Notes: generated from the letters alone by a model not told the origin. A stretch of 64,000 nucleotides of DNA from Arctopsyche grandis (GCF_051622035.1 NC_135360.1:5146001-5210000); one strand, 5' to 3'. Shown: positions 47,357 through 57,950, numbered from the stretch's first letter. Made by a program: numbers and translations.

Positions 47357-50300
47357 CTGAAACGACATTGAAAAGCATGTTAAAACTTTCACAAAATGAA
47401 AACTGCTGGCAGAATCGTTCGTGGAACTCACCGTGCAAGCGTCTTTGTTCAGTTCTCCCCCGGCGCATACGAAAGCGGCTCGATCCAGTATGTACGCAGT
47501 TCCCAAACGCGTGGTTCTCAGAGTTGTTTCGCATGCTGCAGGAGCCAAGATTTGCACATCCACATTTTTCAGTATCGTTTGATACTGACCGGTCACACCG
47601 AATGCATCCTTGCCCCAGCCTGCCACCCAGCATCTGAAAATATCGTATCAAAAGGATCAAAAATAGAAAAGTGCATGTACAAATGATTAATTTGGCATGC
47701 TGGGGTCTAGCGTATATTTAAGTTGGTATGCTGATAAACCAATTAGTCAAACGAATCTCATTAGCTTGTATATAAATAAAAAATTGCATTAAATGGTCAG
47801 TATTTTTCAAAAAAAGGTATGTATTTTAACGTAGAGATTAGATGATTGGTGCTCTTCAACCATTTGTTTAATGTCGCTGATCACTAGAGGTAGGACCGGA
47901 AGCGTGCTTTTTCCAGGAAACAAGGCAAACTACAAAGCTAGAGTGCAAAAAAAATGTTCATCATAAAAAATTATTTATTTATTTTATTCTAAACAGACCA
48001 TTGTGGCATAACAGGAATTCCTAAAGCGCCACAATGGTCAAAAAATATAACACAAAAAAAACAAAATAACAATTAAACATAAATTAATACATAACGAAAA
48101 TAATATACTCATCAATTATACATAAAAAAATACATTTGAACATAAACATAAATACATCTATACATAAACATAAAAAATAGCATTTAATAATAACAGATAA
48201 GTAAAAATAGCATTTAATAATAACAGATAAGTAAAAATATCAAATAAAAAATATAGCATAAGGAATGCCTTGCATATATAAGAAACAACTACAAATACAA
48301 AACATCCCTGTAAGGCCCAAATGGAAGAGAGCTAATCAAAATTTCACTCATAAATCATAATCAATCATGAAAACAATGATGAGCGCAGACTACCAGATAA
48401 ATGGGTTAGAGTAATTTCCGACAATTTACGCTCACTAAGGTGGAAAATATCACATTCAGTCTCGGCAGCAACGATTTCATTAAGAAGTCGAATAGCTCTT
48501 GGAATAGGAGCCATTCGAAAAAGAACTGTGTGGGCAGGAGGTACAGCCAGCAAATGATGATGTCTACCACGCACATAGTGATTAGGGACATAAAGTCCCA
48601 ACTGCTCCAGCAACAACGGGCATGACGTATTACCACGTAAGAGCAGGAGAACGAAGCGAATTAATGAGAAGTTTCTCCGAAGTTCAATGGAATTATACCC
48701 AAGCATGCCCAAAAGGAAAGGAGTGGGGTAGAGATATGGGTAATACCCATATTCTTTCCTATATAGGAAACGAAAAAATGCACTTTCTCAATCTCAAAAA
48801 TGAACAATGCAGTGCGAACAATGAACAATGCAGTGCGAACAATGAACAATGAACGGCGCAAACTTGGTCCGCTCTTTACTGATCACTAGAGGTAGGACCG
48901 GAAGCATGCTTTTTCCAGGAAACAGGGCATTTTGGGTCTATTTTCCAGGAAATAGAGAAAACTACAAAGCTATAGTGCAAAAAAAAGGTTCATCATAAAA
49001 ATGAACAATGTACAATGAACGGTGAACATTAAACAAAGGACGGCACGCTTCCGGTCCTACCTCTACTAATCACCTGATGTCGCGTAACAGTCAATAAGGT
49101 GTCACGACCAATGGACCAACGATTTACCTATGCGGTAAAAATATTCGACGGTTTTGATCCATGCTTCATTTGGAGTTGACAGGCCGACCGATCAAGAACA
49201 ATAAACTACGTCTATCACTACTGCTGCGTCTTTCATTCCCATCTAAGAAACACCTTTATACGGCCACGTGTCAGTATTATTGTAGTGAGACAGACGGTCA
49301 GTATTAATATATATTTTGATCAGCATGAATATACATATGTACTTATGATTTGGTGGAGTAAAAAAATTGGCCATCTAATTATTAGATAGTCAGTTGTATC
49401 AGATTTTTGTCTTTCTGATCTTTCGTTGTTTGCACTGGCAGCTATGATACTGACCATTTAATATAAATACATTTTAATATTGTTGCGTAAAGATAGGACG
49501 ATCAGTTCACGCCATCTAATCAGAGAGCTCGCCCAATTAGCGGGCGGCGCTCATCGTCTAATCAGAGAGCTCGACTTATTGACCAATCGGAGAGCTTGAC
49601 TCACCGACTAATGACCAAGCTCGACTAAACAACCAAACCCACGCGGCTTACAAACACGTATAAAAGCCAGTGGGTTCGTCTCAGGATTCATTCAAAACCC
49701 AGCTACCACCAGAAGAGCATATATTAAAGATATGAAACCTACCTGATTGTTTTCTTGTACCTCGACTTGATCCCTTAAGGGGACAGAGTATTCAGAGGTA
49801 AGCCCATTGATGTATAATACACATAGATGGGCCCTGACGTGTGATTTTGGTCGGAGATTTTGTCTTCACTAACTGAGGGGTGCGGGGGGGTTAACTAGCG
49901 GGGAAGTTGGGAAAAAAATGTTTTTTTCCCTGCGACGCAGCGGTACCTACCTACCTACTAAGAGAAACATGTGCATGCGCCGTGTATTTTGCATGCGCCA
50001 AAAGGGAGACCAGTATAAGACGTGAGGGCGGATCTAGTGTATTATACATCAATGGGTAAGCCTCTGAATAGTCTTCAATACAAAATTAACTTTAACCTAT
50101 TACATGTGTATTTATCTAAAACCACATTTGTATTTATTATATTAGTTGAAATTTAAATCATTTTGCTCTTCTTTAACTAGTGCAATTATAGTTCTCAAAA
50201 ATTAAATACTTTTTAAGTACCTTTGTCCATCAAAGACTTGAGCTGGTGATGGCAAGCATACTGGAACAATAGCAGGTGTACCCACTTGCACTCCACCAGT

Positions 50301-53288
50301 TATCCTAAAGAGAGCCACATCATTCTGAAGTGTATTAGGATTATAAGCTTCATGGATCCAGACTCTAGTTATAGAATAATCCCTGTAAGGATACTGTTCG
50401 TAGTTGCCAGAAGCGTCCCATTCACCCAAACGAATCTTCAGACCACTTCCATTCCTAGACAACAGAATAATACCTTCTTAAAAAGCAAGTTAATGTTATT
50501 CAACTAGCTAAAAATAGCAATAGCTTACGGATAGCTCGTAATGCGATGAGCTACTGTCAGAACGTTTTGCAAGTCGATGAGCACTCCACCTCCTATGTAC
50601 ATGTTGTCGGTCGTCAGTATTACTACCTGAAATGGATCAATGCTATATTTATTCTGAAGTGTGTTTCTAAATCAAGTAACGTCTTTATTTTGGTCGTATT
50701 CAGTCACCATCCAAGGATAGTCTCCATATTTGGCCTGTCCGGATTGAATGGGATAGATGATATTCGTTTGAAGGCGAGCTCCACAAGACTGTTGTGGTTG
50801 AGAGGTAGATAGGCAACAATATTTCAGACCTTCTATACATTGTTGGACGTTGTTAGACTGAAAATATTTTAAAAATACAATGACACTATGAACATTTCAT
50901 ATGGAAAGAGAATTATTATTGAATGAATTGTAACATTTGAGAACAATCATTACCTAATAATAGAGATATAGCCTAATTATATTCATACAATGATTCGTAC
51001 CATTATAAGTATCTAACAATACGTAAAACGTTCAAGTTTAAGGTCGTTTCATTTACGAAGGCTCACCCCCACTCCACGGGAATGATGCGTATAATATGCT
51101 TACACACCTTTTCTGCAGAGTGGGGGTGGGCCTTCAGAAATAGAACGAGCTCTAAGCTTCTCGACTCCAGACTCAATTTTAGTTACGTTTTTTACGATGT
51201 CACTAGAGCTAGCAATTCTCACGTAATGATGTAGAAAGAAACCAAACCCAAAATACACTTAAAGATATGTTTATACTGGCACAGCACAGACTGGCAACTG
51301 CACAGAAACAACGTATCAGGCAAAACCGATTTTGTTGGTCACTATGGAAATATTCACACATGCTGTGACGTCATAGTGGCGAGTGCAAGCGTTAAGTAAA
51401 TATTTTCGGATACATAACATTGTGACAATATTGACTCGGCGACTATTTACGATTTTAGTATAGTATGAATAGAAGTAGTATTTCCATGCATTGCTTTGTC
51501 ATGCTGTTGCCATGCAGTTCTGTATAGTATAAATAGACATTAAAAAAAAAAAAACTGCATTAAACTTCATACTGGTCAAAATCGACGATACGCAACAGCC
51601 ATTTCCATAAATTTTTGCAAGTGTGTGCACAAATCGATAACGTGGACGCGTCTAGGACTTTCTGCTGGGCTTTAACGAAGTATTTATAATACGTGAGCGA
51701 TAATGGTGAGAAATCAACATACATTGTGTAGCATCGATTTTGGTTAGTTAAAGCCTTTTACATACGTTAGAAACAATGCGGAAGTCAATAAGTCCAGCTC
51801 CATTAGTATTAGGAGCAGCAGTGGTAGTCGGAGCTGCTGGACATAAAGCTGCTGTGAAACAACCGCAGTTGGTTTGCCTCTTCGTTCTCTTGTGCTTTTT
51901 CGACCTGGCCGACCTTTTGTTCCTTGGGAATATGATAGCTCCACCACTGTCGGCAGACTCAATAACCACATCTTCTAATTCGCCACCGAACCTCACTAAT
52001 TCGGCGTCCATCAACTTCAGCGGAGATTGAGTGCCAATTCTTGGATCTATGAGAGGGAACGGGGTAGCTCGAGGAGTTGTTGGAGGAAGGGTGGTCGGAG
52101 GTGGTGTAGTAGGAGGTGGGGTAGTTGGGGGTGGAGTAGTTGGAGGTGGAGTGGTAGGAGGCGGAGTAGGAGGTGGAGTAGTCGGAGGAGGAAGAGTGGT
52201 TGGAGGAGGAGTTGGAGGAAGAGTTGGTGGAGCCGTTGGAGGAGCAGTTGGTGGAGCCGTTGGAGGAGCAGTTGGTGGAGCCGTAGGAGGAGGAGTTGGA
52301 GCAGGAGTTGGAACAGGAGTAAGTGGCGGTAAGGTTGGTGGAGGAGTCGTGGGTACTATTATAGGTGGTGGAGCACCATTGGTAACGATATTGCCGTATC
52401 CAGATGGATAGTAAGCATAGTTTGGCTGAACGGGTACCACACCCAAACAAGCGGTCAAAACCCAAAGACACATTCTGAAACAGTTTGCACAATAAGCATC
52501 AGATTACACAAAACATTTATTTGAATGACTTCATGACCTCCCTCAGCATAATCTCTGAAAATCGTTGAACTTCCACTCAAATATTAACCTTCAACTCTAG
52601 ATAATCGGTGGTCAGTAACCTTCATCTTCATCAAATAACCAAAAAAAAAGATCATATGTACAATAAAATATGCTGCAGATACGAGACATGTCATGTTGCA
52701 GAAACATATCCATTATGTTGGAACCAACCCAGAATTTCAAGGATTCCAAAAGATTATACTGAAAAGGGTGACCTGCTGTGCTGTCTTATCTAGACAAAAA
52801 TGACTTTTTGGCAAAATGCTTTCCTTTTTCTTTTGATTAAAGAAAATTGCATTCAATAATTATTTTGCAATCATGCGATTGACTAGTGCAAAAAAAATTA
52901 TTTAATGACTCTTATTATGAAATGAGATAGAATCAACTATGACTACATACATACATACATATATAGATCGGAAATGGTAAATTGTCGCACTAACAACGTT
53001 CATATAAAATTATATACGTACATAACCAATGCATTAATTTTTTCACATATAAAATGCGGCACAATAACCTGACGCCTAACAAAATCCAAAAAATCAAATA
53101 AGAAAACGTTTAAAATTAACATTTTTAACTTTCAATTATAAATCAAACCTTTTTGAAATGTTATCATAAAAATTCAAATCAATAATAATAATTTTCTTTG
53201 ATTAATATTTCATTCAAAGTTTTAAAAAGTTTGACATTTTCGTGTTAAATGAAGCTGGTTCGTACCTGCGCAGTTGAGGATCTCTCAT
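47195..53288 (-). CDS. Secreted CLIP-domain serine protease homologue (non-catalytic), gene span
   Basis: Seven exons on the minus strand: 53288-53266, 52474-51766, 50857-50708, 50626-50529, 50454-50221, 47633-47432 and 47356-47195. All have AG/GT borders and agreeing phases, giving 525 residues. Order: signal peptide (about 1-25); Pro/Thr-rich stretch (about 42-143); dibasic sites RNKR (192-195) and RTKR (204-207); clip domain with Cys 211, 213, 219, 251, 258 and 259; linker Cys269; chymotrypsin-like domain. His321 (TVAH) and Asp372 (NDVAL) are kept, but the serine is Gly475 (GDGGSG), so it should not cleave peptides. Family knowledge: CLIPA-type homologues are haemolymph cofactors in prophenoloxidase activation, clotting or development. 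Which role applies here is unknown. The Cys normally beside the active-site His is Arg322, and its partner is also absent. Confidence 0.92.
47432..47633 (-). CDS. CLIP protease homologue exon: CWVAGWGKDAFG region
   Basis: The acceptor GATACGATATTTTCAG ends at 47634; the donor is ACG/GTGAGT at 47432/47431. It follows the 2.6-kb intron 47634-50220, which holds a LINE remnant and hAT-type elements. The first base completes Arg405; CWVAGWGKDAFG follows, a motif typical of this homologue group, and then the Cys pairs of the C-terminal barrel. It leaves in phase 0 just before the GDGGSG motif. Confidence 0.92.
47885..49065. mobile_element. Two TAGAGGTAGG-type hAT miniature elements, the first split by a LINE
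   Basis: The complete one, 48887-49065, has ends TAGAGGTAGGACCGGAAGC and its complement, with flanks CTGATCAC and CTAATCAC. The one starting at 47885 has the same left end and the same CTGATCAC flank; a LINE remnant (47975-48798) sits inside, and only part of its right end remains before the second element. They occupy the largest intron of the protease homologue. Confidence 0.8.
47975..48798 (-). pseudogene. LINE 3' end: C-terminal reverse-transcriptase frame plus hairpin tail
   Basis: On the minus strand 48712-48365 reads RRNFSLIRFVLLLLRGNTSC, then PLLLEQLGLYVPN and APIPRAIRLLNEI, the typical C-terminal end of jockey/CR1-like LINE polyproteins. A 3' untranslated stretch, the hairpin (47996-48039, stem GACCATTGTGGC) and (TAAA)n follow. 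It is 5'-truncated and dead. Confidence 0.82.
49481..50090. mobile_element. Possible solo LTR or other repeat interrupted by a hAT miniature element
   Basis: 49490-49800 has repeated CTAATCAGAGAGCTCG words, a TATAAAA box at 49659 and downstream CAGGATTCATTCAAAACC, as an LTR promoter might. I could not establish ends or a target duplication, so the class is a guess. Confidence 0.3.
49805..50054. mobile_element. hAT-type miniature element, CATTGATGTATAATACAC ends, perfect 8-bp duplication
   Basis: The 250-base element has complementary ends and is flanked by GGTAAGCC on both sides (49797-49804, 50055-50062). A second copy is at 63321-63559. The target is itself a palindrome (ATTCAGAGG ... CCTCTGAAT). 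Confidence 0.93.
50221..50454 (-). CDS. CLIP protease homologue exon: active-site Asp region
   Basis: The acceptor TGTTGTCTAG ends at 50455; the donor is AAG/GTACTT at 50221/50220. It encodes NGSGLKIRLGEWDAS, YPYRDYSITRVWIHEAYN and TLQNDVALFR with Asp372. The LKIRLGEWD ... YRDYSI ... NDVAL series is the standard signature of CLIPA-type homologues. It ends VFDGQ plus a split Arg codon. Confidence 0.92.
50529..50626 (-). CDS. CLIP protease homologue exon: active-site His region
   Basis: The acceptor GATCCATTTCAG ends at 50627; the donor is TCC/GTAAGC at 50529/50528. The product VVILTTDNMYIGGGVLIDLQ continues to NVLTVAHRITSY. His321 is present, but the neighbouring Cys of active proteases is Arg, and the matching Cys before GG is also missing, so that disulphide is lost as a pair. 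It leaves with two bases of a Pro codon. Confidence 0.9.
50708..50857 (-). CDS. CLIP protease homologue exon: second half of clip domain and start of protease-like domain
   Basis: The acceptor AATATTTTCAG ends at 50858 and the donor is ATG/GTGACT at 50708/50707; 50 codons in phase 0. It supplies the last three clip cysteines (C ... YCC), the linker Cys in SCGAR that usually bonds to the protease domain, and GDYPWM, the conserved entry of the domain. The position where a zymogen would be cut (usually R/IVGG) carries no such motif, as in other non-catalytic homologues. Confidence 0.9.
51057..51135. other. Stable hairpin in an intron of the protease homologue
   Basis: An 18-bp stem, GAAGGCTCACCCCCACTC paired with GAGTGGGGGTGGGCCTTC, with a loop of about 43 bases. 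Either a structured RNA or the two ends of a very small element. Confidence 0.45.
51190..51700. other. Intron sequence with an imperfect inverted repeat, nothing recognised
   Basis: GTTTATACTGGCACAGCAC near 51270 and a loosely complementary stretch near 51510-51530 may be ends of a decayed element. No gene. Confidence 0.35.
51766..52474 (-). CDS. CLIP protease homologue exon: signal core, Pro/Thr-rich linker, first half of clip domain
   Basis: The acceptor CTGTTTCAG ends at 52475 and the donor is AAC/GTATGT at 51766/51765. It encodes the hydrophobic signal core, then about 100 residues built of PPT, PPTT and APPT repeats. Next come an acidic segment, the basic run RNKRSARSKKHKRTKRQ, and CGC ... 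C of the clip domain with the family-typical GLIDFR. The dibasic sites just before the clip domain suggest removal of the proline-rich arm by a furin-like enzyme. The repeat-rich part is GC-rich and produces long open frames on the opposite strand (Gly/Trp/Arg repeats), which are not genes. Confidence 0.92.
53266..53288 (-). CDS. Short first coding exon of the CLIP protease homologue
   Basis: An ATG at 53288-53286 is followed by seven codons and two bases, then a donor CAG/GTACGA at 53266/53265. The two bases AG join the leading A of the next exon to make an Arg codon in exactly the right frame. The result, MRDPQLRRMCLWVLTACLGV, is a standard signal peptide: basic n-region then hydrophobic core. 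Without this exon the protein could start only at the internal Met of the next exon, with a signal lacking a basic start. The exon is inferred from frame and splice site alone; another upstream exon could be used instead. Confidence 0.6.
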
Positions 53289-53299
53289 GAGTGAATGTG

Positions 53300-53480
53300 T
53301 GGAGAGTGGACGAAATCCTGAGCCAAAATGGCGATTGCGGCCAACGTCATCTGTTTAAATATGTCAATTTTCCACGGACAACACTGTTCGCCGATTTTCC
53401 AGCCGGTAAAACCGACGCACAATGGCACCAGCCGGGAAAATTTAATTGGCGCGAATAATCGCCGCTTCGACAGAGCCGAA
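53300..53480 (-). promoter_or_regulatory. Likely 5' leader/promoter region of the CLIP protease homologue
   Basis: The block just upstream of the proposed start exon is GC-richer than its surroundings and unique. It contains ATATTTAAA at about 53357 (minus strand), a weak TATA-like word. No start site can be fixed from sequence alone. Confidence 0.3.
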
Positions 53481-53539
53481 ACCTATGCAAATAAATTTCG
53501 ATCCATTTGTCCATTCATATTGTAATATATGTACACATG

Positions 53540-56100
53540 TTTGTCCATATGTATGCATATTATGCAACATTATCCAATCGCTTCTGGTTTCAGGCGGATT
53601 TTGAAAACTTGCATTCCCAAAGATTATTTCGGTTAAAATTATTCGGATCACATTAACTTAACTTTGAGGAAACCGAATAAAGTGCATTCGGTCGGTAACT
53701 TTTGAAATTAATAGGCAGTAGTTATGTATATACGATTAGTCAGTTTGGTTATTAAGTGCTTTCATTAGATTCATAAATATGCATATCCTATAATGGTAAG
53801 AAATCATTTATATGCGTAATAGCACAATAGACTGTCAAAATAAACTGACCATGTATTTATATATACATACATTGTCCAATCAACTATACATATACTGACC
53901 GCAATTTTTATTAATAACTGAATACTGACCAAAAACATTTAACCCTTTGAGTGCTGACGTATTTTCTGTTGAAAGCCCGCCACGCTGAAAATTTCATATA
54001 TTTCTAACTAGAATTATTTAGAAATCCAATAGAAAGCAGGCATAAAAATTGTAGTTAATTCAAACAAACTCTATATCACTACCCTAGATAACTACCGCCG
54101 AGGATTTCGAGTTTTGTAAAGGTGTGCTTAGACTCTCGAATATATCTTGCAACAATATAAACTAATCAAAAGAAGTCTATTAACGACTGTATTTTCCCAA
54201 AACTAGTTCCATCTTCTTCATTGTTGTTAAAATGTAATGCTCACAATCTAAATGCCAAGCCACAATGTAAAGTACTCAGCAGTTAGGGATTTCCATCGAG
54301 AAATTCTGCTATAAAACAAAAATAAATAAATTCAGAAATTCCGGTGTAAACCAGTCTTTATAAACATTGACACGGATTACACGACCCATGTTCAATGCAT
54401 TTTTTTTCAATGCTACCTGAAAAGGCTTAGCGGGTAGTATTCTACTTTATTTTTTAAATACTCGCATTTCAAGCTCATGGACTAATTGGCAAAACGCCGA
54501 TCGGCGTTGGTCAGGTTAACGTTACTGACCAATTAAAGACTGGCCTAAATTTAAACCTTAAATAAAAACTAACTTCCTTACTGTAAATACAACTTAATGT
54601 CATGTTTTTATTATTCAATATAGACAGTCTGATCCTTTTTTTTTTCGGAAATGGTAAAGTTTTTTGAGGACCTATTATGACCTGCCTGAAATCACTAATA
54701 TTTAGTGATTTCAGGCAGGTTCCATTTTCTTTAATTTACATACATATGTATATTCAAAATTTATATTAGAAAGTGTATTTTATTTAAATGGACAGTTACT
54801 AATACTCCCTTTCGAGTAGTAAATTAAATAAGTTGTCAGTAATATATCAAAATAGTCAGTAAGTGCTATAAATGTTCTATCGATCATCTAATAAATTTAT
54901 AAAAGGTTATTATTTAAATTAAACAGTCAGTAATTAAAAAAGAACACTCACAGTCCGATGGTCAAAATCAAATCACTGCTACGATTTGAATGTTTAAAAT
55001 ACTGTTTTAACTAACCATTTATAGTTTTTAACGACGTTTAATATTTTTTGCTGATAATTTTAATGAATTATTTAATTCAGATACTGACCAAAAATTTGAT
55101 TTTCGTTTTTAGAGTTTTTGTTACATAATAAATTGATAATATTTAAATATAAGTAATGTTCTCATTTGTTCGAACAATTATTGGATTTTCATTGTATGAC
55201 TTTATAGCAAGTAGTTAATACATTTAACCATAGATATACATATTTAATATTCTAATATGTAGATCATTTGTTCAATAAATACTGACCAATTAATCAAATA
55301 AATATATACAAATCTATATAGTAATCAAATAATGAAAATACGAAAGTCACAAATTTCCATATTTATTTCACAATATGTAAAAAAAAATTGATTTGTCTAC
55401 AGAATATTTTAAATAAAAATAAATAAAAAGGGAAACCCAATACGTACCAGTATTTATAACACTAAAAATTATAAAAATTTAATAATCGGTGAACCATTAG
55501 ATGACGAGCAAACGCGTTCCGGATTGCAATTACTTGCACAATGCCCTTACAGATGCATCACACAAGTCACCAACATTGAATCATTTACATGTAAAATTTT
55601 AATTTTGTTCGGCCTTTTACGATTACAAAATGACCCAATTGTGCCAACGTAATCTGAAGTACCTGTCGAATTAATTGTGACCGTCAAACTTGGTTTTCCA
55701 GGTCATTGAACAAGGATGCGAATATTACATAATTATTTCATGATCCAATCTATCATGCATAATATACCTAATTATGTATAATGTAATGAATGTGTTAGAC
55801 GATTGGGTATAAAATAACATTTCGAATAAACTACTTTGTAGCCGAAAGGGTTAACTGATTTGAACACTGATTTTCGCTAATAAGCCGATTTGGTTTTTTT
55901 GTGCGCGCTACTTTGAATTGTCATACAATGGTGACAATCATGCTGTCAACATTATCATCGCCAATGCCGGGAATTACTAATAACATATTATTCCATTTTT
56001 ATAACGCCATTCATGCTATTTCAATATAATATTATATAATTTGATTGCATCGACACATTTGGTATCCTCAATTGAATAATAATTATATATTTACATACAT
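53540..56100. other. AT-rich intergenic sequence; repeated ATACTGACC word and one perfect hairpin
   Basis: No gene. The word ATACTGACC occurs several times (see findings). A 19-bp perfect hairpin with a 3-base loop (ACCTGCCTGAAATCACTAA) is at 54680-54720. Confidence 0.45.
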
Positions 56101-56108
56101 ACATATAT

Positions 56109-56650
56109 TGGTGCTACTTTAGTGTGCGGTCTACCTTAGCATGCGATCTACCTTTGAATAGCAGTCGATTATTTTTTACTTTATCTATGTTTTTTATTTG
56201 TATCGTAGCAACGAAATGTTTATTACAATTTCTGTTTTTTCCTGCCGCCCCATAATGTTGTCGAAGCATTTCTATCAAAATATAAACCAAATCTTAAATG
56301 AATAGGGCCAACCTTAACTTAACCTAACCTATCCTGACCCTTAAGTAAATAGGTGTTGGCTACTAAGAAGTTTTTTTTGTTGTTGTGAAAATATTGATGA
56401 AATAAAACTTTAAAAAAAGATATCTTAGCAGCCAACACCTATTTATTTATGGGTTAGGATAGGTTAGGTTAAGTTAAGGTTGGCCCTATTTATTTAAGAT
56501 TGGGTTGTTAGGGTCGGTATTATTCAGTCAGTGTCACACGCGAGAACTGAGACAGTGAGACCGCATATAAAAGTATGTAAACGTAGATAAAGGTAGATCG
56601 CATGCTAAAGTAGATATGTGAAGGTAGACCGCATACTAAAGTAGCACCCA
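56109..56650. mobile_element. Foldback element, TGGTGCTACTTTAG ends
   Basis: The outer ends TGGTGCTACTTTAG and CTAAAGTAGCACCCA are complements. Inner arms near 56300-56365 and 56430-56500 (GGCCAACCTTAACTTAACC) are also complements. No coding capacity. Confidence 0.85.
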
Positions 56651-56954
56651 TATATTTATATAAAAAAATACATCAGCGCAAATGGTTTTTTACTTCTTTT
56701 GAGGCATCTACACCTCTTTCCCACCCTTGTATTAATCCATACGGGTACTATACTGTACCCAAAGATTAATCAAAAGAAGGTTTTTTTGTATCATAAAGAC
56801 TGCATCACATGCAGTCATCTCCTATTGACATATTCCTCATTTGTGACGCCATTAGTAAGTAAAAAAAGAACCTGTTCTGATACATAGATGGCTACCTGGA
56901 GGGACTCCTGCCTTGAGAATAAGGTTCAATCTCCGAGATATGAAGCTCTTTAGT

Positions 56955-57180
56955 CGCGGGGGTTTATTGGCAGGATAACTCAATAGTAAGCGCATATTGC
57001 TAGCGACTGAGAGGTCCCAGCTTCGAGCCCTAGTTAGACCTCGATTGAAAACTATCCCTATATTGGCAAACCCTTTATCTAATGATAAAGGGTTTGCCAA
57101 TTTATCTGATATCATTGTTGAAATGGTCCTCTTAAGTTGTCTAACTATCCTCTATTTGTCACCACTGTCTGATTGAATGT
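56955..57180 (+). mobile_element. tRNA-derived SINE, diverged
   Basis: Head GGATAACTCAATAGTAAGCG with B-box remnant CTTCGAGCCC; body TTTGCCAATTTATCTGATAT. The body contains an extra inverted pair (CAAACCCTTTATC/GATAAAGGGTTTG). Confidence 0.72.
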
Positions 57181-57726
57181 AATTTCAAATGTACATGTAC
57201 ATAAAATTTATATACATATAATACATGCATACAAGCTTGGAATAGGTAGATGGCATGGTTCGGTGATTATTCCGCTCAAATCGATCTCTATCAGGTAAGT
57301 TAAATCAGGCACTTGAAAATTCCACCAATCGGGAGTAAACACGCGAACTATCATTTGGCAAGTGCCAGATATTCCGTATTCGCGATTTTTGTGATAACGA
57401 TTGTCGTGTGCGCGATCGTAATATGTGAAATAATCAGTTTACCAGATGGTATACATACATATTATATATACATATGTATATACATAGTTCTGTTTATACA
57501 ATGAAGATGTCCAATGTTCAAATCAGTCAAAACTTTATTAGATTTAAATGAAATTGACTTAAACCGAAACAATTTGCATCAAACTGGCAGAATCTAAAGT
57601 AAATAACTCAATCACAACCGATTAGTATTTTTTTTTAATATGAAAAACCACTAAATAAAATTAAAATGAGCTGTTCATTTAAATTTAGATTATATACATA
57701 TGTAAAATTGTAGTTTTATTAATCAA

Positions 57727-57950
57727 CTAGTGGTGCTACCCGGCTTCGCTCGGTATATGGAAATTAAATGAAAACCACGAAAAAAATCTTCATTTGTTTT
57801 TTTATTAAATGTATTTAAATCGAAAAAAAATAGTATTATTTAACGACGGACCAATCACAAACGTCTTTGACCAATCCAGCCAGTCAGAAACGACTATGAT
57901 GACGACAGCCAATCAGAAAACGCCGTTTCGAATTTATATTATATATAAGA
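57727..57950 (-). mobile_element. Dispersed repeat (GAAGCCGGGTA type)
   Basis: Minus-oriented: TACCCGGCTTCGCTCGGTAT at the left end next to CTAGTGG, and CGTTTCGAATTTATATTATA at the right. Confidence 0.7.

Noticed and set aside
47269-47686. Plus-strand open frames over the protease exons
   Set aside because: Antisense of exons with clear GWGKD and GDGGSG motifs.
51776-52411. Plus-strand Gly/Val- and Trp/Arg/Ser-rich open frames
   Set aside because: Antisense of the Pro/Thr-repeat coding exon; the minus strand has the signal peptide, clip cysteines and splice sites.
56300-56500. Internal telomere array
   Set aside because: Only a few irregular TTAGG-like words, mirrored in foldback arms; not an array.
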